Origin: Bacteroidales bacterium
Lineage (GTDB): Bacteria > Bacteroidota > Bacteroidia > Bacteroidales > Muribaculaceae
NCBI GenBank assembly: GCA_004557565.1
Contig: SFGS01000004.1
Span: 62,001 to 126,000 of the forward strand
Length of the DNA stretch: 64,000 nucleotides
Direction of reading: 5' to 3'
Shown: piece by piece, positions 33,834 through 42,403 of the stretch
How the letters are laid out: the number at the start of each line of letters is the position of its first letter
Position numbering within the stretch: position 1 is the first letter of the stretch
Made by a program: the position numbers and the translations under genes
Notes under the pieces: generated by a model
Told to the model about the DNA's origin: nothing
The model's input: the letters and a program-made list of their open reading frames with translations, nothing else
The model's database searches: none

Positions 33834-36800
33834 ATGAGCAAGATTCTTTCATACAACAACAAGACCACCAAGACCAGTTCGGAAGACTGGATTGCAGTGG
33901 AACCATATAGCGACGACGACATTCGCCAAATCAAAGACCCGAACGGCGGACTGTCGCGCAACCCTCGCACAGCCATTCCAAGCCCATTTGCGCAACTCGA
34001 CCTCGTGAAAAACGCGTTTGAGCACCTGCAACCCACGCCACAAGGCATGGTGGGCATAGCCAGCGAGCAAATCATGGTGAGCAACGCCCTCGATGTGGCG
34101 CAGCTCTTCTTTGAATACGAAAACCACCGCGACCAACTCCATATCGTGCGCTGGAACAAGACCGCCGAACTTGAGCGACTGAAGGCTTCGCCAGAGCACC
34201 GCCTCTATGGCGAAACGCTCGAACTCTTCCTGCAAGCCGACCGTGTGTACAACTTCGCACAACTTCAGGACTGGTATATCCTCTTGCTCAACAATCAGGT
34301 GATAGGCGGCACCAGCCCTTGCTCATTCACGATGGCTGCGCCCAATGTGGGCGTGGTGGAATCTGTGAATGTGGAACCTAATGTGAAACTTTTCGGTCAG
34401 GTGCGTGACCTCTGGCAGCGCGACGATGAGTTTATCTACCATCTGTTCCTGCTCTTCAACGCCTACACCAGCCTGCGTCGCTCATTGGGCAACGTGTATC
34501 AGTATATGGTCAACAACCTGCCACTGATTCAGCGCAACAAGCCCGAACTCTACAACCGCATCTTGGCGGTTATCCCCAACCCCACCGCCCTGCAAGCCGA
34601 CCGCGAGCCTATGGTGCGCCAGATGCTCGACATGCAGTTCAGCCCATTCGCTGGCGAAAGTGCCGTGAGTGTGCTCAGCGCGCCGCTCTACCGCAAGAAG
34701 ATGGTGGACGTGACCACAAGTGCCGCCAACAGCGACTTCGTGATCGCCCCCACACGCAAGCAAGCCGACGGCGAATTGCTGCCGCTGGTGCTTCGCAACA
34801 ATTTCAACGGCTCGGTGGACCACTACACCTACATCAACCGTGAGTGGGACAGTGCCACACAGGTGTTTGCCGACGGCGTGCCAGTTGACGAGCGTCATCT
34901 GCCCGACACCAGCATCCTCTACCCATTCCTCACCACCGACGATTTCTTCACCGAAAATATCATACGCTTGGGCGGAACAATCGACGAAAACCACTACTTC
35001 GACGGCAATATCCAGCGCACGGCAAACGCCAGCACAGCAAGTTATCTGCTGCCGTTGAAGCCCGTGTTCTTCAAATATTTCAACGCTTCCGACCTTTCGA
35101 GCCATGTGCTTGGCCGCAATTTCATCGACATTGTGGAAACCGGCGCAGGAAGCGTGACGGTGACGCTGCGCATTCCCGTCAAAAAGCGCTTCATAGAACT
35201 TTCACGCACCTATATTCCCATCGACGATGCCTCATGGCAGTTTAGCGAGCAAATGGGTATGGGCCGCATCATCAGCGGCGTGCAGCTCTGCACCAGCATT
35301 TTCCCATTCGTGCGCACAGGCCGTGCCGATGCCTACAAGGTGCAACTGTTCACCTATGTGATGAACGGCGGCGGCAGTCTGCGCTTCCTCTCCGACGGAG
35401 GCAGCGGCGAAATGCCGAAGGTGACCGAGCAACCTCGCACCCGACTGAGTTACGCCACCACCTACTACGATGTGCAAGGCGATTTCGACTACATCGAGGC
35501 TTCGGTGAGCAATGAGTTGGGTACTTTCCAAGGCGTGATTGTACCGCTGTGGAAACCCTACGCTCCAAGCGCGAAGGAACTGATTTTCGCCGTTGACTTC
35601 GGCACCACCAACAGCCATGTGGAATGGGCTGAGCGTGGTATGGAGTCGCAGCCGCTCACCTTCAGCGACAACCGTGAGCAGACGCTCATCGCATCGCTGC
35701 TGAAGAAGGATTCGCTGCTCATCGCCGACCAACTCCAGCGCATCGAGTTCCTGCCTCGCGAAATCGACGACATCTACGGTTTCCCACTGCGCACCGCATT
35801 GGCGAACAACCGTGGCGCGGCTGGTGGCACCAACCTTTTCAGCGACATCAACATTCCGTTCCTCTACGAACGCCAATATTTCGACGGCTACGAAGTGGCC
35901 ACCAACCTCAAATGGATGGGCGACAACACGCTCTCGAAGGAATTCCTGCGTGAAATCGTATTGCTCATCAAGGCAAAGGCGCTGCTCGAAAACGCCGACC
36001 TCGACAAGGTGCGGCTGGTGTATTTCTACCCTGTGAGCATGGGCGGTGCCGACCGTTCACGCCTCGAAACAGCGTGGGAAGAACTGTTTAACACCTACAT
36101 CGGCGGCAACATCGACAGCAATTTGCATGTTTACCCCGAATCCATCGCCCCGGCGTTCTACTACAAGGGCGCAGATGTGGCTGGCAGCAGTTATGTGTCG
36201 GTTGACATCGGTGGCGGCACCAGCGACACAGTGATTTACCAAACCAGCGCCGACCAGCAAAAGACGGTTCCTGTGGCTATCTCGTCGTTCCGATTCGCCG
36301 GCAACGCCATCTTCGGCGACGCTTTCAGCCCACACGATGCCGACAACAATCCCCTGCTCCAGCACTACACCGAATATTTCCGCAAACTGGTGGAGCACAA
36401 CCCCGATGTCACCTATCTCAACAGCATCATGAACACCATCATGGCTGGCAAGCGCAGCGAGGACATCAACGCCTTCCTGTTCTCTATCGAGAATGTGGAG
36501 CAACTGCGTGACCTGCCTCCAATGGACCGCAACCTCTACAGTTACAACGCCCTCTTGCGTGGCGACGACCAGCGTAAACTGGTGTTTGTGTACTTCTACA
36601 GCGCGCTCATCTACTACATCGCCCGCTCGATGAAGCACCGCAATTTCGTGAAGCCAAAGCAAATCTACTTCAGTGGCACAGGCTCGAAGATTCTCAACAT
36701 TCTGGGCAGTCGCGAACTGGTGACCGAAATCACCCAGAGCATTCTGGAGCGTGTGTTTGGCGAGAAATACACCGAGCCGTTCAGCATTAAGGTGGAGCGC

Positions 36801-37259
36801 GACTGTCCGAAGCAAATCACCTGCCGTGGCGGCGTGCGCCTCGAAAATCAACGCCTCGACAGCCACACATCGCCCGAAATGAGCACGCTCATCGACATGA
36901 TGCGCCCACGCAACGTGAACGCCATGAAGTATTGCTACTCGATGATTGACGAGGAGCAACTCACCATCGACAAGGTGAACGACCTCGGCGTGCGCGAGAA
37001 GATTGTGGACGAGGTGAAGCAGTTCAACCAGTTCTTCATCGAACTTTGCGACGCTGTGATGCGCGACGAGTTGGGCGTTGACAACAAGGTGTTCAACACG
37101 TTCAAGACCGTGGTTGATGAGAATGTGGCAAACTACCTCATCGCTGGCATCAACAGTTATCTGCAAGGCCGTTACGAGCCGGGTGCCGTGGTGGAAGATG
37201 TGCCTTTCTTCTATCCTATCATTGGCGTGATACGTTACAATTTGCTGAAAAATTTATAA
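33834..37259 (+). CDS. Large protein with C-terminal Hsp70/actin-type ATPase domain
   Basis: 1141 residues. The first 580 residues match no family I know; the part to about 200 is helical (QLDLVKNAFEHL, ALDVAQLFFEYENH) and about 290-575 is beta-rich. The ATPase domain shows phosphate-1 FAVDFGTTNSHVEWA (about 584-598), phosphate-2 VSVDIGGGTSDTVIY (about 787-801) and the adenosine motif IYFSGTGSKILNILG (about 943-957). This is the ASKHA fold (actin, Hsp70, sugar kinases). It lacks an Hsp70 substrate domain; the remainder is helical and ends in FFYPIIGVIRYNLL. It may form filaments or act as an ATP-driven switch on the tubulin-like partner, which is inference. Confidence 0.82.
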   Translation: MSKILSYNNKTTKTSSEDWIAVEPYSDDDIRQIKDPNGGLSRNPRTAIPSPFAQLDLVKNAFEHLQPTPQGMVGIASEQIMVSNALDVAQLFFEYENHRDQLHIVRWNKTAELERLKASPEHRLYGETLELFLQADRVYNFAQLQDWYILLLNNQVIGGTSPCSFTMAAPNVGVVESVNVEPNVKLFGQVRDLWQRDDEFIYHLFLLFNAYTSLRRSLGNVYQYMVNNLPLIQRNKPELYNRILAVIPNPTALQADREPMVRQMLDMQFSPFAGESAVSVLSAPLYRKKMVDVTTSAANSDFVIAPTRKQADGELLPLVLRNNFNGSVDHYTYINREWDSATQVFADGVPVDERHLPDTSILYPFLTTDDFFTENIIRLGGTIDENHYFDGNIQRTANASTASYLLPLKPVFFKYFNASDLSSHVLGRNFIDIVETGAGSVTVTLRIPVKKRFIELSRTYIPIDDASWQFSEQMGMGRIISGVQLCTSIFPFVRTGRADAYKVQLFTYVMNGGGSLRFLSDGGSGEMPKVTEQPRTRLSYATTYYDVQGDFDYIEASVSNELGTFQGVIVPLWKPYAPSAKELIFAVDFGTTNSHVEWAERGMESQPLTFSDNREQTLIASLLKKDSLLIADQLQRIEFLPREIDDIYGFPLRTALANNRGAAGGTNLFSDINIPFLYERQYFDGYEVATNLKWMGDNTLSKEFLREIVLLIKAKALLENADLDKVRLVYFYPVSMGGADRSRLETAWEELFNTYIGGNIDSNLHVYPESIAPAFYYKGADVAGSSYVSVDIGGGTSDTVIYQTSADQQKTVPVAISSFRFAGNAIFGDAFSPHDADNNPLLQHYTEYFRKLVEHNPDVTYLNSIMNTIMAGKRSEDINAFLFSIENVEQLRDLPPMDRNLYSYNALLRGDDQRKLVFVYFYSALIYYIARSMKHRNFVKPKQIYFSGTGSKILNILGSRELVTEITQSILERVFGEKYTEPFSIKVERDCPKQITCRGGVRLENQRLDSHTSPEMSTLIDMMRPRNVNAMKYCYSMIDEEQLTIDKVNDLGVREKIVDEVKQFNQFFIELCDAVMRDELGVDNKVFNTFKTVVDENVANYLIAGINSYLQGRYEPGAVVEDVPFFYPIIGVIRYNLLKNL

Positions 37260-37270
37260 TCCATACCGTT

Positions 37271-38089
37271 ATGAAACATCTGATTACTATCATATTGCTA
37301 CTTGCGGCGATGCCTATTTGGGCGCAGAATGCTGTGGACCTTGATTCTGCCAGCACTGAGCAAAGTCTGCAAAGCCGCATCAACGATGCCGACAACACCG
37401 CCGACAGCCTCGCTGCCGCCGCACCACAAATCGAGGAAATGGCACAACCTGCCACCTCTACCGACGACAGCGGACCAAACCTGCTGGTGATGGGTGTGCT
37501 CACGCTTTGCGGTATCACTGGCATTGTGATGTCGGTGGTGGCGTTCTCCAAAATCAAACAAATGAAAGTGGAGAAGGACAACGAGATTACCGCCCTGAAA
37601 ACGGCGCTGAAGCAGCGCAACGAGGAATTTGAGCAAAGTCTGCGCCAAATCGAAACGCGTATCGCTATGGTGGAGCAGGAGCGTGAACAGGCGGCAAGAG
37701 CAAACGTGGCACCACGCCAAGTGACCGTGGGGCAAGCCACCGCTATGCCGAAGCCTGAGAAAAAGGCTGGCGCATCGCAGATTTTCCTCTCTCGCCCCGA
37801 CGATAAGGGCGTGTTTTTGGCGGCTTCCACCCACATTGAGCCGGGCAACAGCATCTTCGTGCTCACTACCGTCGACGGCACAACAGGCACCTATGCCGTT
37901 ATCAACGATGCCGGCGTGCATCAGTTGGCGCTGATGATGCCTACCGAGAATCTCACACGTGCCTGCACTGGCCACAACATACAGATTTCCGCCGGCAAAA
38001 CACGCATCGTCACCGATGCGCCTGGCCGTGCCGTGAAAGAGGGCAGGCAGTGGAAAATCGTGCAGCAAGCCACTATCCACTACGAGTAA
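37271..38089 (+). CDS. Membrane-anchored coiled-coil protein of the tubulin/actin-like operon
   Basis: 272 residues. A signal peptide (about 1-19, ending IWAQ) is followed by a short acidic periplasmic segment, one membrane helix (about 75-97), a charged coiled coil (about 98-145) with heptad-like KTALKQRNEEFEQSLRQIE, and a C-terminal beta-rich domain (about 165-272). The predicted topology is an N-terminus outside with coiled coil and C-terminal domain in the cytoplasm, where it could bind the operon's nucleotidases. No known family was recognised. It starts 11 bases after the ATPase gene and 27 bases before the next. The name describes only visible features. Confidence 0.68.
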   Translation: MKHLITIILLLAAMPIWAQNAVDLDSASTEQSLQSRINDADNTADSLAAAAPQIEEMAQPATSTDDSGPNLLVMGVLTLCGITGIVMSVVAFSKIKQMKVEKDNEITALKTALKQRNEEFEQSLRQIETRIAMVEQEREQAARANVAPRQVTVGQATAMPKPEKKAGASQIFLSRPDDKGVFLAASTHIEPGNSIFVLTTVDGTTGTYAVINDAGVHQLALMMPTENLTRACTGHNIQISAGKTRIVTDAPGRAVKEGRQWKIVQQATIHYE

Positions 38090-38116
38090 TCACCCACACT
38101 ACGCTCATTGTAAGAT

Positions 38117-38557
38117 ATGAAGTGCTATTGCCCTAAATGCGGTCGTGAGAATGAGGTGTCGGTTGCCGACCTGCGCCGTCAGAAAGGAACCGTGGTGTGC
38201 CCGAAGTGCCTCACCACGTTCCAAATGCCGTATGCCAATAGCAATGACGACGGCGACGACACGCCCCCACCCATTCCCAAGCGTAGAGCCAAAGCCTCCG
38301 CGCCGAAGCCTGCCGCACGCCGCACCACAGCAGCCCCCCGAAAGACAGCCACAGCGAAGCAGAGCACCCCTCCACCTGTGCCATCGCGCACAAGTCGCAC
38401 GCCAGCCAAACCCCGCCCTGCGGCTAAGCGCAAACCGAGTCAGCCCTCGCCCCGCCAGCCCATGTCGAAGGCTGGGTGCGTGCTCACCACCATCTGCATC
38501 ACGGCTGGATTTTTCCTGCTCTACACCCTTGTGGGGCTAATTTTTGATAAAATGTAA
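38117..38557 (+). CDS. Tail-anchored MJ0042-type zinc-ribbon protein
   Basis: 146 residues. The N-terminal zinc ribbon has CPKC (5-8) and CPKC (about 34-37) in the MJ0042-type arrangement, with VSVADLRRQKGTVV between the two pairs. A long, basic, Pro/Ala/Lys/Arg-rich linker follows (about 55-118), then one C-terminal membrane helix (about 121-142). The protein would sit on the inner membrane with its zinc ribbon in the cytoplasm. In other bacteria such ribbons occur on small membrane proteins of unknown role. It lies five bases before the related zinc-ribbon gene at 38563; the pair may have arisen by duplication of the ribbon and anchor. Confidence 0.75.
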   Translation: MKCYCPKCGRENEVSVADLRRQKGTVVCPKCLTTFQMPYANSNDDGDDTPPPIPKRRAKASAPKPAARRTTAAPRKTATAKQSTPPPVPSRTSRTPAKPRPAAKRKPSQPSPRQPMSKAGCVLTTICITAGFFLLYTLVGLIFDKM

Positions 38558-38562
38558 GCATT

Positions 38563-39168
38563 ATGCCTATAAAAAAATTCACCTGCCCGAAATGTGGCAA
38601 CGAAATATCAGTAGAGGAACAAGCCCTCGCAGCGATGGGCAATTCGGTTATCTGCCCCGAATGTCAGTCGGTGCTGCAAGCCGATGGCGATTTCCTGTAT
38701 GTGCCCACAGCAGAACAGTCGTTTGAACCTGTGGACCAACCCAACGGCGAATTGCCTCCCCCATTCTCGGAAGAGAACATCATCGACGACGACGAAAAAC
38801 CCACCCTCTACGACAACGCCGTGGAATACATTTCCACTTGCGATGCCATCACTGTGCCCATGCTGATGCACTATTTTGGCATCGACGAGAAAGAAGCAAC
38901 GGAACTGATGCGCGAACTCGAACAGCGCGGCGTGGTGGCACCATTCACTGGCGGTCCAAGGGAAATCCTCATTCCCCACAGCAGCGACCTGCCACGAGGC
39001 GCAAAACGCACATTCGAAACCGACCAGATGCAGAAAAAACTGCTCGAACGAATGCGCCAAGCCCAAGCCAACGGCGAACTGCCCAAAATGCGCTCCTGCA
39101 CATGCAGCCTCCCCTCCTTGCTCCTATTCATCTTCATCGCCTACCTCCTCTACACCCTTCTCCACTAA
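38563..39168 (+). CDS. Tail-anchored protein with zinc ribbon and FtsK-gamma-like winged helix
   Basis: 201 residues. The zinc ribbon has CPKC at 6-9 and CPEC at about 34-37. The segment from about 84 to 140 reads LYDNAVEYIS..., then a recognition-type helix (KEATELMRELEQRGVVAPF) and the wing GGPREILI. This is the pattern of the FtsK gamma domain, which in FtsK binds KOPS DNA sequences and contacts XerD. A C-terminal membrane helix (about 182-200) anchors the protein. Here the module is separated from any FtsK motor, so a DNA-binding or protein-binding role at the membrane is inference. It is the last gene of the seven-gene operon. Confidence 0.75.
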   Translation: MPIKKFTCPKCGNEISVEEQALAAMGNSVICPECQSVLQADGDFLYVPTAEQSFEPVDQPNGELPPPFSEENIIDDDEKPTLYDNAVEYISTCDAITVPMLMHYFGIDEKEATELMRELEQRGVVAPFTGGPREILIPHSSDLPRGAKRTFETDQMQKKLLERMRQAQANGELPKMRSCTCSLPSLLLFIFIAYLLYTLLH

Positions 39169-39232
39169 TCCCCCACCCAATCCCAATCCCAAAACACCAC
39201 GAAATCCTCTAACTTCTAAACTTTGATTTCTT

Positions 39233-40504
39233 TTATTGGGTTTTTATCCAGGTTAGGATTTCTTTTAGGGTGAATTTTTTGCCGTAGCGGAGGATGCCGA
39301 TGCGGTAGATGCGGGCGCTGAGCCAGATGATGGCGGTGGCGGTGGCGTAGAGTGCGACTACGCTGACGGCTATTTGCCAGAATGGCACGTCGTAGGGCAG
39401 GCGCACCATCATCACGATAGGTGATGTGAATGGTATCATGGAGCACCACAGTGCGAAGGTGCCGTTGGGGTTTTCCATGCAGCCGAGTCCTGCGTAGAGC
39501 GCCACAATCATCACAATGATAATGGGAGTGGTGAATTGCGATGCGTCGCTTGCCTGGTCAACTGCCGATCCGAAGCCTGCAAAAAGTGCCGCGTAGAGCA
39601 GATAGCCTCCGAGGAAGTAGATGACGAAGCAGACGAGTGTGCCCACGAGGTTGACGCTCTGCACCATGCCCACGAGGCTGGATACCTCCGACATCGGACC
39701 GCTATCAGCCAAGCCAATGCCAAGTCCTACAGCCAAGCCAGAGATAATTACCGCCCATATCAGGAACTGTGTGAGTCCGACCAGTGCCACGCCTATTATC
39801 TTGCCCATCATCAGTTGGAACGGCTTGCAACTGCTCACTATCACTTCCACGATGCGGTTGGTTTTTTCCTCAATCACGCTGTTCATAATCATTGCGCCGT
39901 AGGTGAGCACAAACATGTAGGTGATGAGCGACAGCACCATGCCTAAAAGCATTGCGGCGGTGGTTGACGATTCGCTTTCGCTGCCGTCGTCGGCGAGTTT
40001 CACGCTGTTTACATCAATATCCACTTGCGCCTCTCTCACTATTTTGTCGAGGTCGGGTACACCCATCGTGGCGAGTTTCACCGACGTGAGCGTGTCGTTG
40101 AGGCAATCGGTCACATGATCCACCAGCGCCATGTTGACGGTGCTCTTGCTGTAGATGTTTACCTGTGCCGAGTCGAGCACATTGGCGGGAATCACCACCA
40201 AAGCACTCATGCTCTCGCCCGACTGGTCGAAAAAGCGCTTCACATTCGTAGTGCCGGGCTCGCCACGGAGCGGAATGAAGCGAAACTGCTCATTGTCGGA
40301 AATCACGCCCGACAGGTGGCCTGTTTCGTCGATTACGGTCACCGTTTCGAGCGACGAACTGGCGGAATTGAGTTTGGAGGTGAGCACCGGAATCGACGCA
40401 ATAATGATGAACAGAAACGGAACGAGAATCGTGATAACGATAAATGATTTGCGCGCCACCAGTGACATGTATTCGCGCTGTATGATGAGTAGGAGCTTAT
40501 TCAT
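39233..40504 (-). CDS. ABC transporter permease (NatB/ABC-2 type)
   Basis: 423 residues. A first membrane helix (about 21-43) is followed by a large extracytoplasmic domain (about 45-175) and then five or six helices (about 180-405), the layout of ABC-2 exporters of the NatB branch. The motif NSVIEEKTNRIVEVIVSSCKPFQLMMGKI, typical of this branch, is present near 208-236. It overlaps the ATPase gene by eight bases, so the two subunits are translationally coupled. The exported substrate (ion, drug or lipid) cannot be told. It is convergent with the tubulin/actin-like operon with 64 bases between. Confidence 0.9.
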   Translation of the reverse strand: MNKLLLIIQREYMSLVARKSFIVITILVPFLFIIIASIPVLTSKLNSASSSLETVTVIDETGHLSGVISDNEQFRFIPLRGEPGTTNVKRFFDQSGESMSALVVIPANVLDSAQVNIYSKSTVNMALVDHVTDCLNDTLTSVKLATMGVPDLDKIVREAQVDIDVNSVKLADDGSESESSTTAAMLLGMVLSLITYMFVLTYGAMIMNSVIEEKTNRIVEVIVSSCKPFQLMMGKIIGVALVGLTQFLIWAVIISGLAVGLGIGLADSGPMSEVSSLVGMVQSVNLVGTLVCFVIYFLGGYLLYAALFAGFGSAVDQASDASQFTTPIIIVMIVALYAGLGCMENPNGTFALWCSMIPFTSPIVMMVRLPYDVPFWQIAVSVVALYATATAIIWLSARIYRIGILRYGKKFTLKEILTWIKTQ

Positions 40505-41408
40505 TGTTTGACGAGTTTTTTACAGTTTCGATAAAGATTTCGTGCATGGTGGGCAGCAGTTCACTGAAGCCACGGAGGGCGTATTGCTCATTGAGACGCG
40601 CAATCACCTCACGGATAGCCACACCTTGCGCCAGGCGAATGATGGTGGTGCCTTCGGGGCGCGCTTCCTCGATGGTGAACAGTTCCTCGCAAGGCTGAAG
40701 CTGTTCGCCGCCAGCGAGGCAGATTTCGTAAAGATGCTTTTTAAAGCGCTGCTTAATCTCTGCCACGTTGCCTTCAAGCACCACCTCGGAGTGGTTGATG
40801 AGGGAGATTTGGTCACATACCTCCTCCACACTCTCCATATTGTGGGTTGAAAACAGAATGGTGGCGCCCTTTTTCTGCAATTCCAGAATCTCACGCTTCA
40901 ACTGCTCGGCGTTCACGGGGTCGAAGCCAGAGAATGGCTCGTCGAAAATAAGCAACTTCGGCTCATGAATCACGGTGGCGATAAACTGCACCTTCTGCTG
41001 CATACCCTTGGAGAGCGTTTCCACCTTCTTATCGCGCCATTCGGTGAGGTGGAAGCGGTCGAGCCAGTAGAGCATCTGTCGGGTGGCATCTGCCTTGCTC
41101 ATGCCCTTCAGACGTGCCAAATACACAATCTCGTCGCCCACCTTCATCTTCTTGTACAGCCCACGCTCTTCGGGCAGATAGCCAATGTGCGCCACATCGT
41201 CGGCGGTGATGGGGCTGCCGTCGAGCATCACCGTGCCGCTATCGGGGGCGGTGATCATGTTGATGATGCGAATGAGGGTGGTCTTGCCTGCGCCATTCGG
41301 ACCAAGCAGACCGTAGATGCAGCCTTTGGGCACAGTCAGGTTCACATGGTTGAGCGCCGTGTGCCCTTTATATTGCTTCACTACATCGCTGATTTCAATA
41401 AAAGCCAT
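40497..41408 (-). CDS. ABC transporter ATP-binding protein (NatA type)
   Basis: 303 residues. Walker A is GPNGAGKTT (about 36-44), the signature is LSKGMQQKV (about 138-146) and Walker B LLIFDEPFSG (about 158-167), followed by the switch His in FSTHNMESVEEV. The last 80 residues (DUF4162-like) include EQYALRGFSELLPTMHEIFI, common in NatA-type exporters. It powers the permease encoded by the overlapping downstream gene. The upstream 221-base gap holds the terminator of yebC and a TTAGAAATTAGA word repeat. Confidence 0.94.
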   Translation of the reverse strand: MAFIEISDVVKQYKGHTALNHVNLTVPKGCIYGLLGPNGAGKTTLIRIINMITAPDSGTVMLDGSPITADDVAHIGYLPEERGLYKKMKVGDEIVYLARLKGMSKADATRQMLYWLDRFHLTEWRDKKVETLSKGMQQKVQFIATVIHEPKLLIFDEPFSGFDPVNAEQLKREILELQKKGATILFSTHNMESVEEVCDQISLINHSEVVLEGNVAEIKQRFKKHLYEICLAGGEQLQPCEELFTIEEARPEGTTIIRLAQGVAIREVIARLNEQYALRGFSELLPTMHEIFIETVKNSSNNE

Positions 41409-41560
41409 ATTTTAGAAATTTGATGTTAGAAATTAGATGTCGCTTTTGGAGAACTCGGAGCACTCTGACTGGTCGGAGTGATGGGCGTTTTCCGGAAGCT
41501 CTTTGTTTGTTAGACGCAGGTGATGGACGTTTTGCTTCATGCACATGCCACTTTTTTGCT

Positions 41561-41601
41561 AAAAAAGGCAACTACAGTGTGTGTCGCTGCGGTTGCCTTT
41601 T
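41561..41601 (-). terminator. Intrinsic terminator after the YebC gene
   Basis: AAAAGGCAAC (41563-41572) and GTTGCCTTTT (41592-41601) form a 10-bp stem; on the minus strand it is followed by a T-run (41566-41561). It lies 28 bases beyond the stop codon of the gene at 41630. Confidence 0.85.
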
Positions 41602-41629
41602 AGGTGATAAAGGAATGTGTGGGAGAAGA

Positions 41630-42358
41630 TTATTCTTCGTCCTCCACTTCCTTCATGGTGGTGAACACGTTTTGAACGTCGTCGTCTTCTTCCACAGCCT
41701 CGAGGAGTTTTTCTACTGCTGCGCGACCTTCGGCATCAAGTTCCTTGGTGTCGGTTGGGTCGTAAACGAACTCGGTGCTGGTGATTTCGAAGTCGTTGTC
41801 TTCGAGATACTTCTGAATGTCGCCGTTCGACTCAAAAGCACCGGAGATGATGATTTCCTCTTCGTCTTGGTCGAAATCTTCTGCGCCGCAGTCGATAAGT
41901 TCGAGTTCGAGGTCTTCGAGGGTCACACCTTCTTTAGCCTTAACGTGGAAGTAGCACTTGTGGGTGAACATAAATGCCACTGAACCGCTGTTGCCGAGTG
42001 TACCGCCGTTTTTGTTGAAGTGAGTGCGGAGGTTGGCCACAGTGCGAGTGGTGTTGTCGGTAGCGGTCTCTACGAGCACTGCGATACCGCCAGGAGCGTA
42101 ACCTTCGTAGATTACTTCCTTGTAGTCGCTTGCGTCCTTATCGGTAGCCTTCTTGATGGCGCGTTCCACTGTGTCTTTAGGCATGTTGGCAGCCTTAGCG
42201 TTGCTCATGAGGGCACGCAGACGAGAGTTGGCTGTTGGGTCGGGACCACCAGCCTTCACAGCCATTGTGATTTCCTTACCAATGCGGGTGAATGTGCGCG
42301 ACATGCTACCCCATCTTTTCAATTTTCTTGCTTTGCGATATTCAAAAGCTCTTCCCAT
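41630..42358 (-). CDS. YebC/PmpR-family protein
   Basis: 242 residues, full length. The N-terminus has the family's GRAFEYRKARKLKRW, the domain 2 motif YEGYAPGGIAVLVE and the GGTLGNSGSVAFMF segment. Members were described as transcriptional regulators; recent work on bacterial and mitochondrial members supports a role in translation of stalling proline-rich sequences. It follows the cupin gene by 45 bases and pheT further upstream, and has a clear terminator. The very acidic C-terminus (EEDDDVQNVF, KEVEDEE) is common in the family. Confidence 0.94.
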   Translation of the reverse strand: MGRAFEYRKARKLKRWGSMSRTFTRIGKEITMAVKAGGPDPTANSRLRALMSNAKAANMPKDTVERAIKKATDKDASDYKEVIYEGYAPGGIAVLVETATDNTTRTVANLRTHFNKNGGTLGNSGSVAFMFTHKCYFHVKAKEGVTLEDLELELIDCGAEDFDQDEEEIIISGAFESNGDIQKYLEDNDFEITSTEFVYDPTDTKELDAEGRAAVEKLLEAVEEDDDVQNVFTTMKEVEDEE

Positions 42359-42403
42359 GTGATAATTTTATTTTATATTGTTTGTTTTTATTTTTCTCTT
42401 TGA

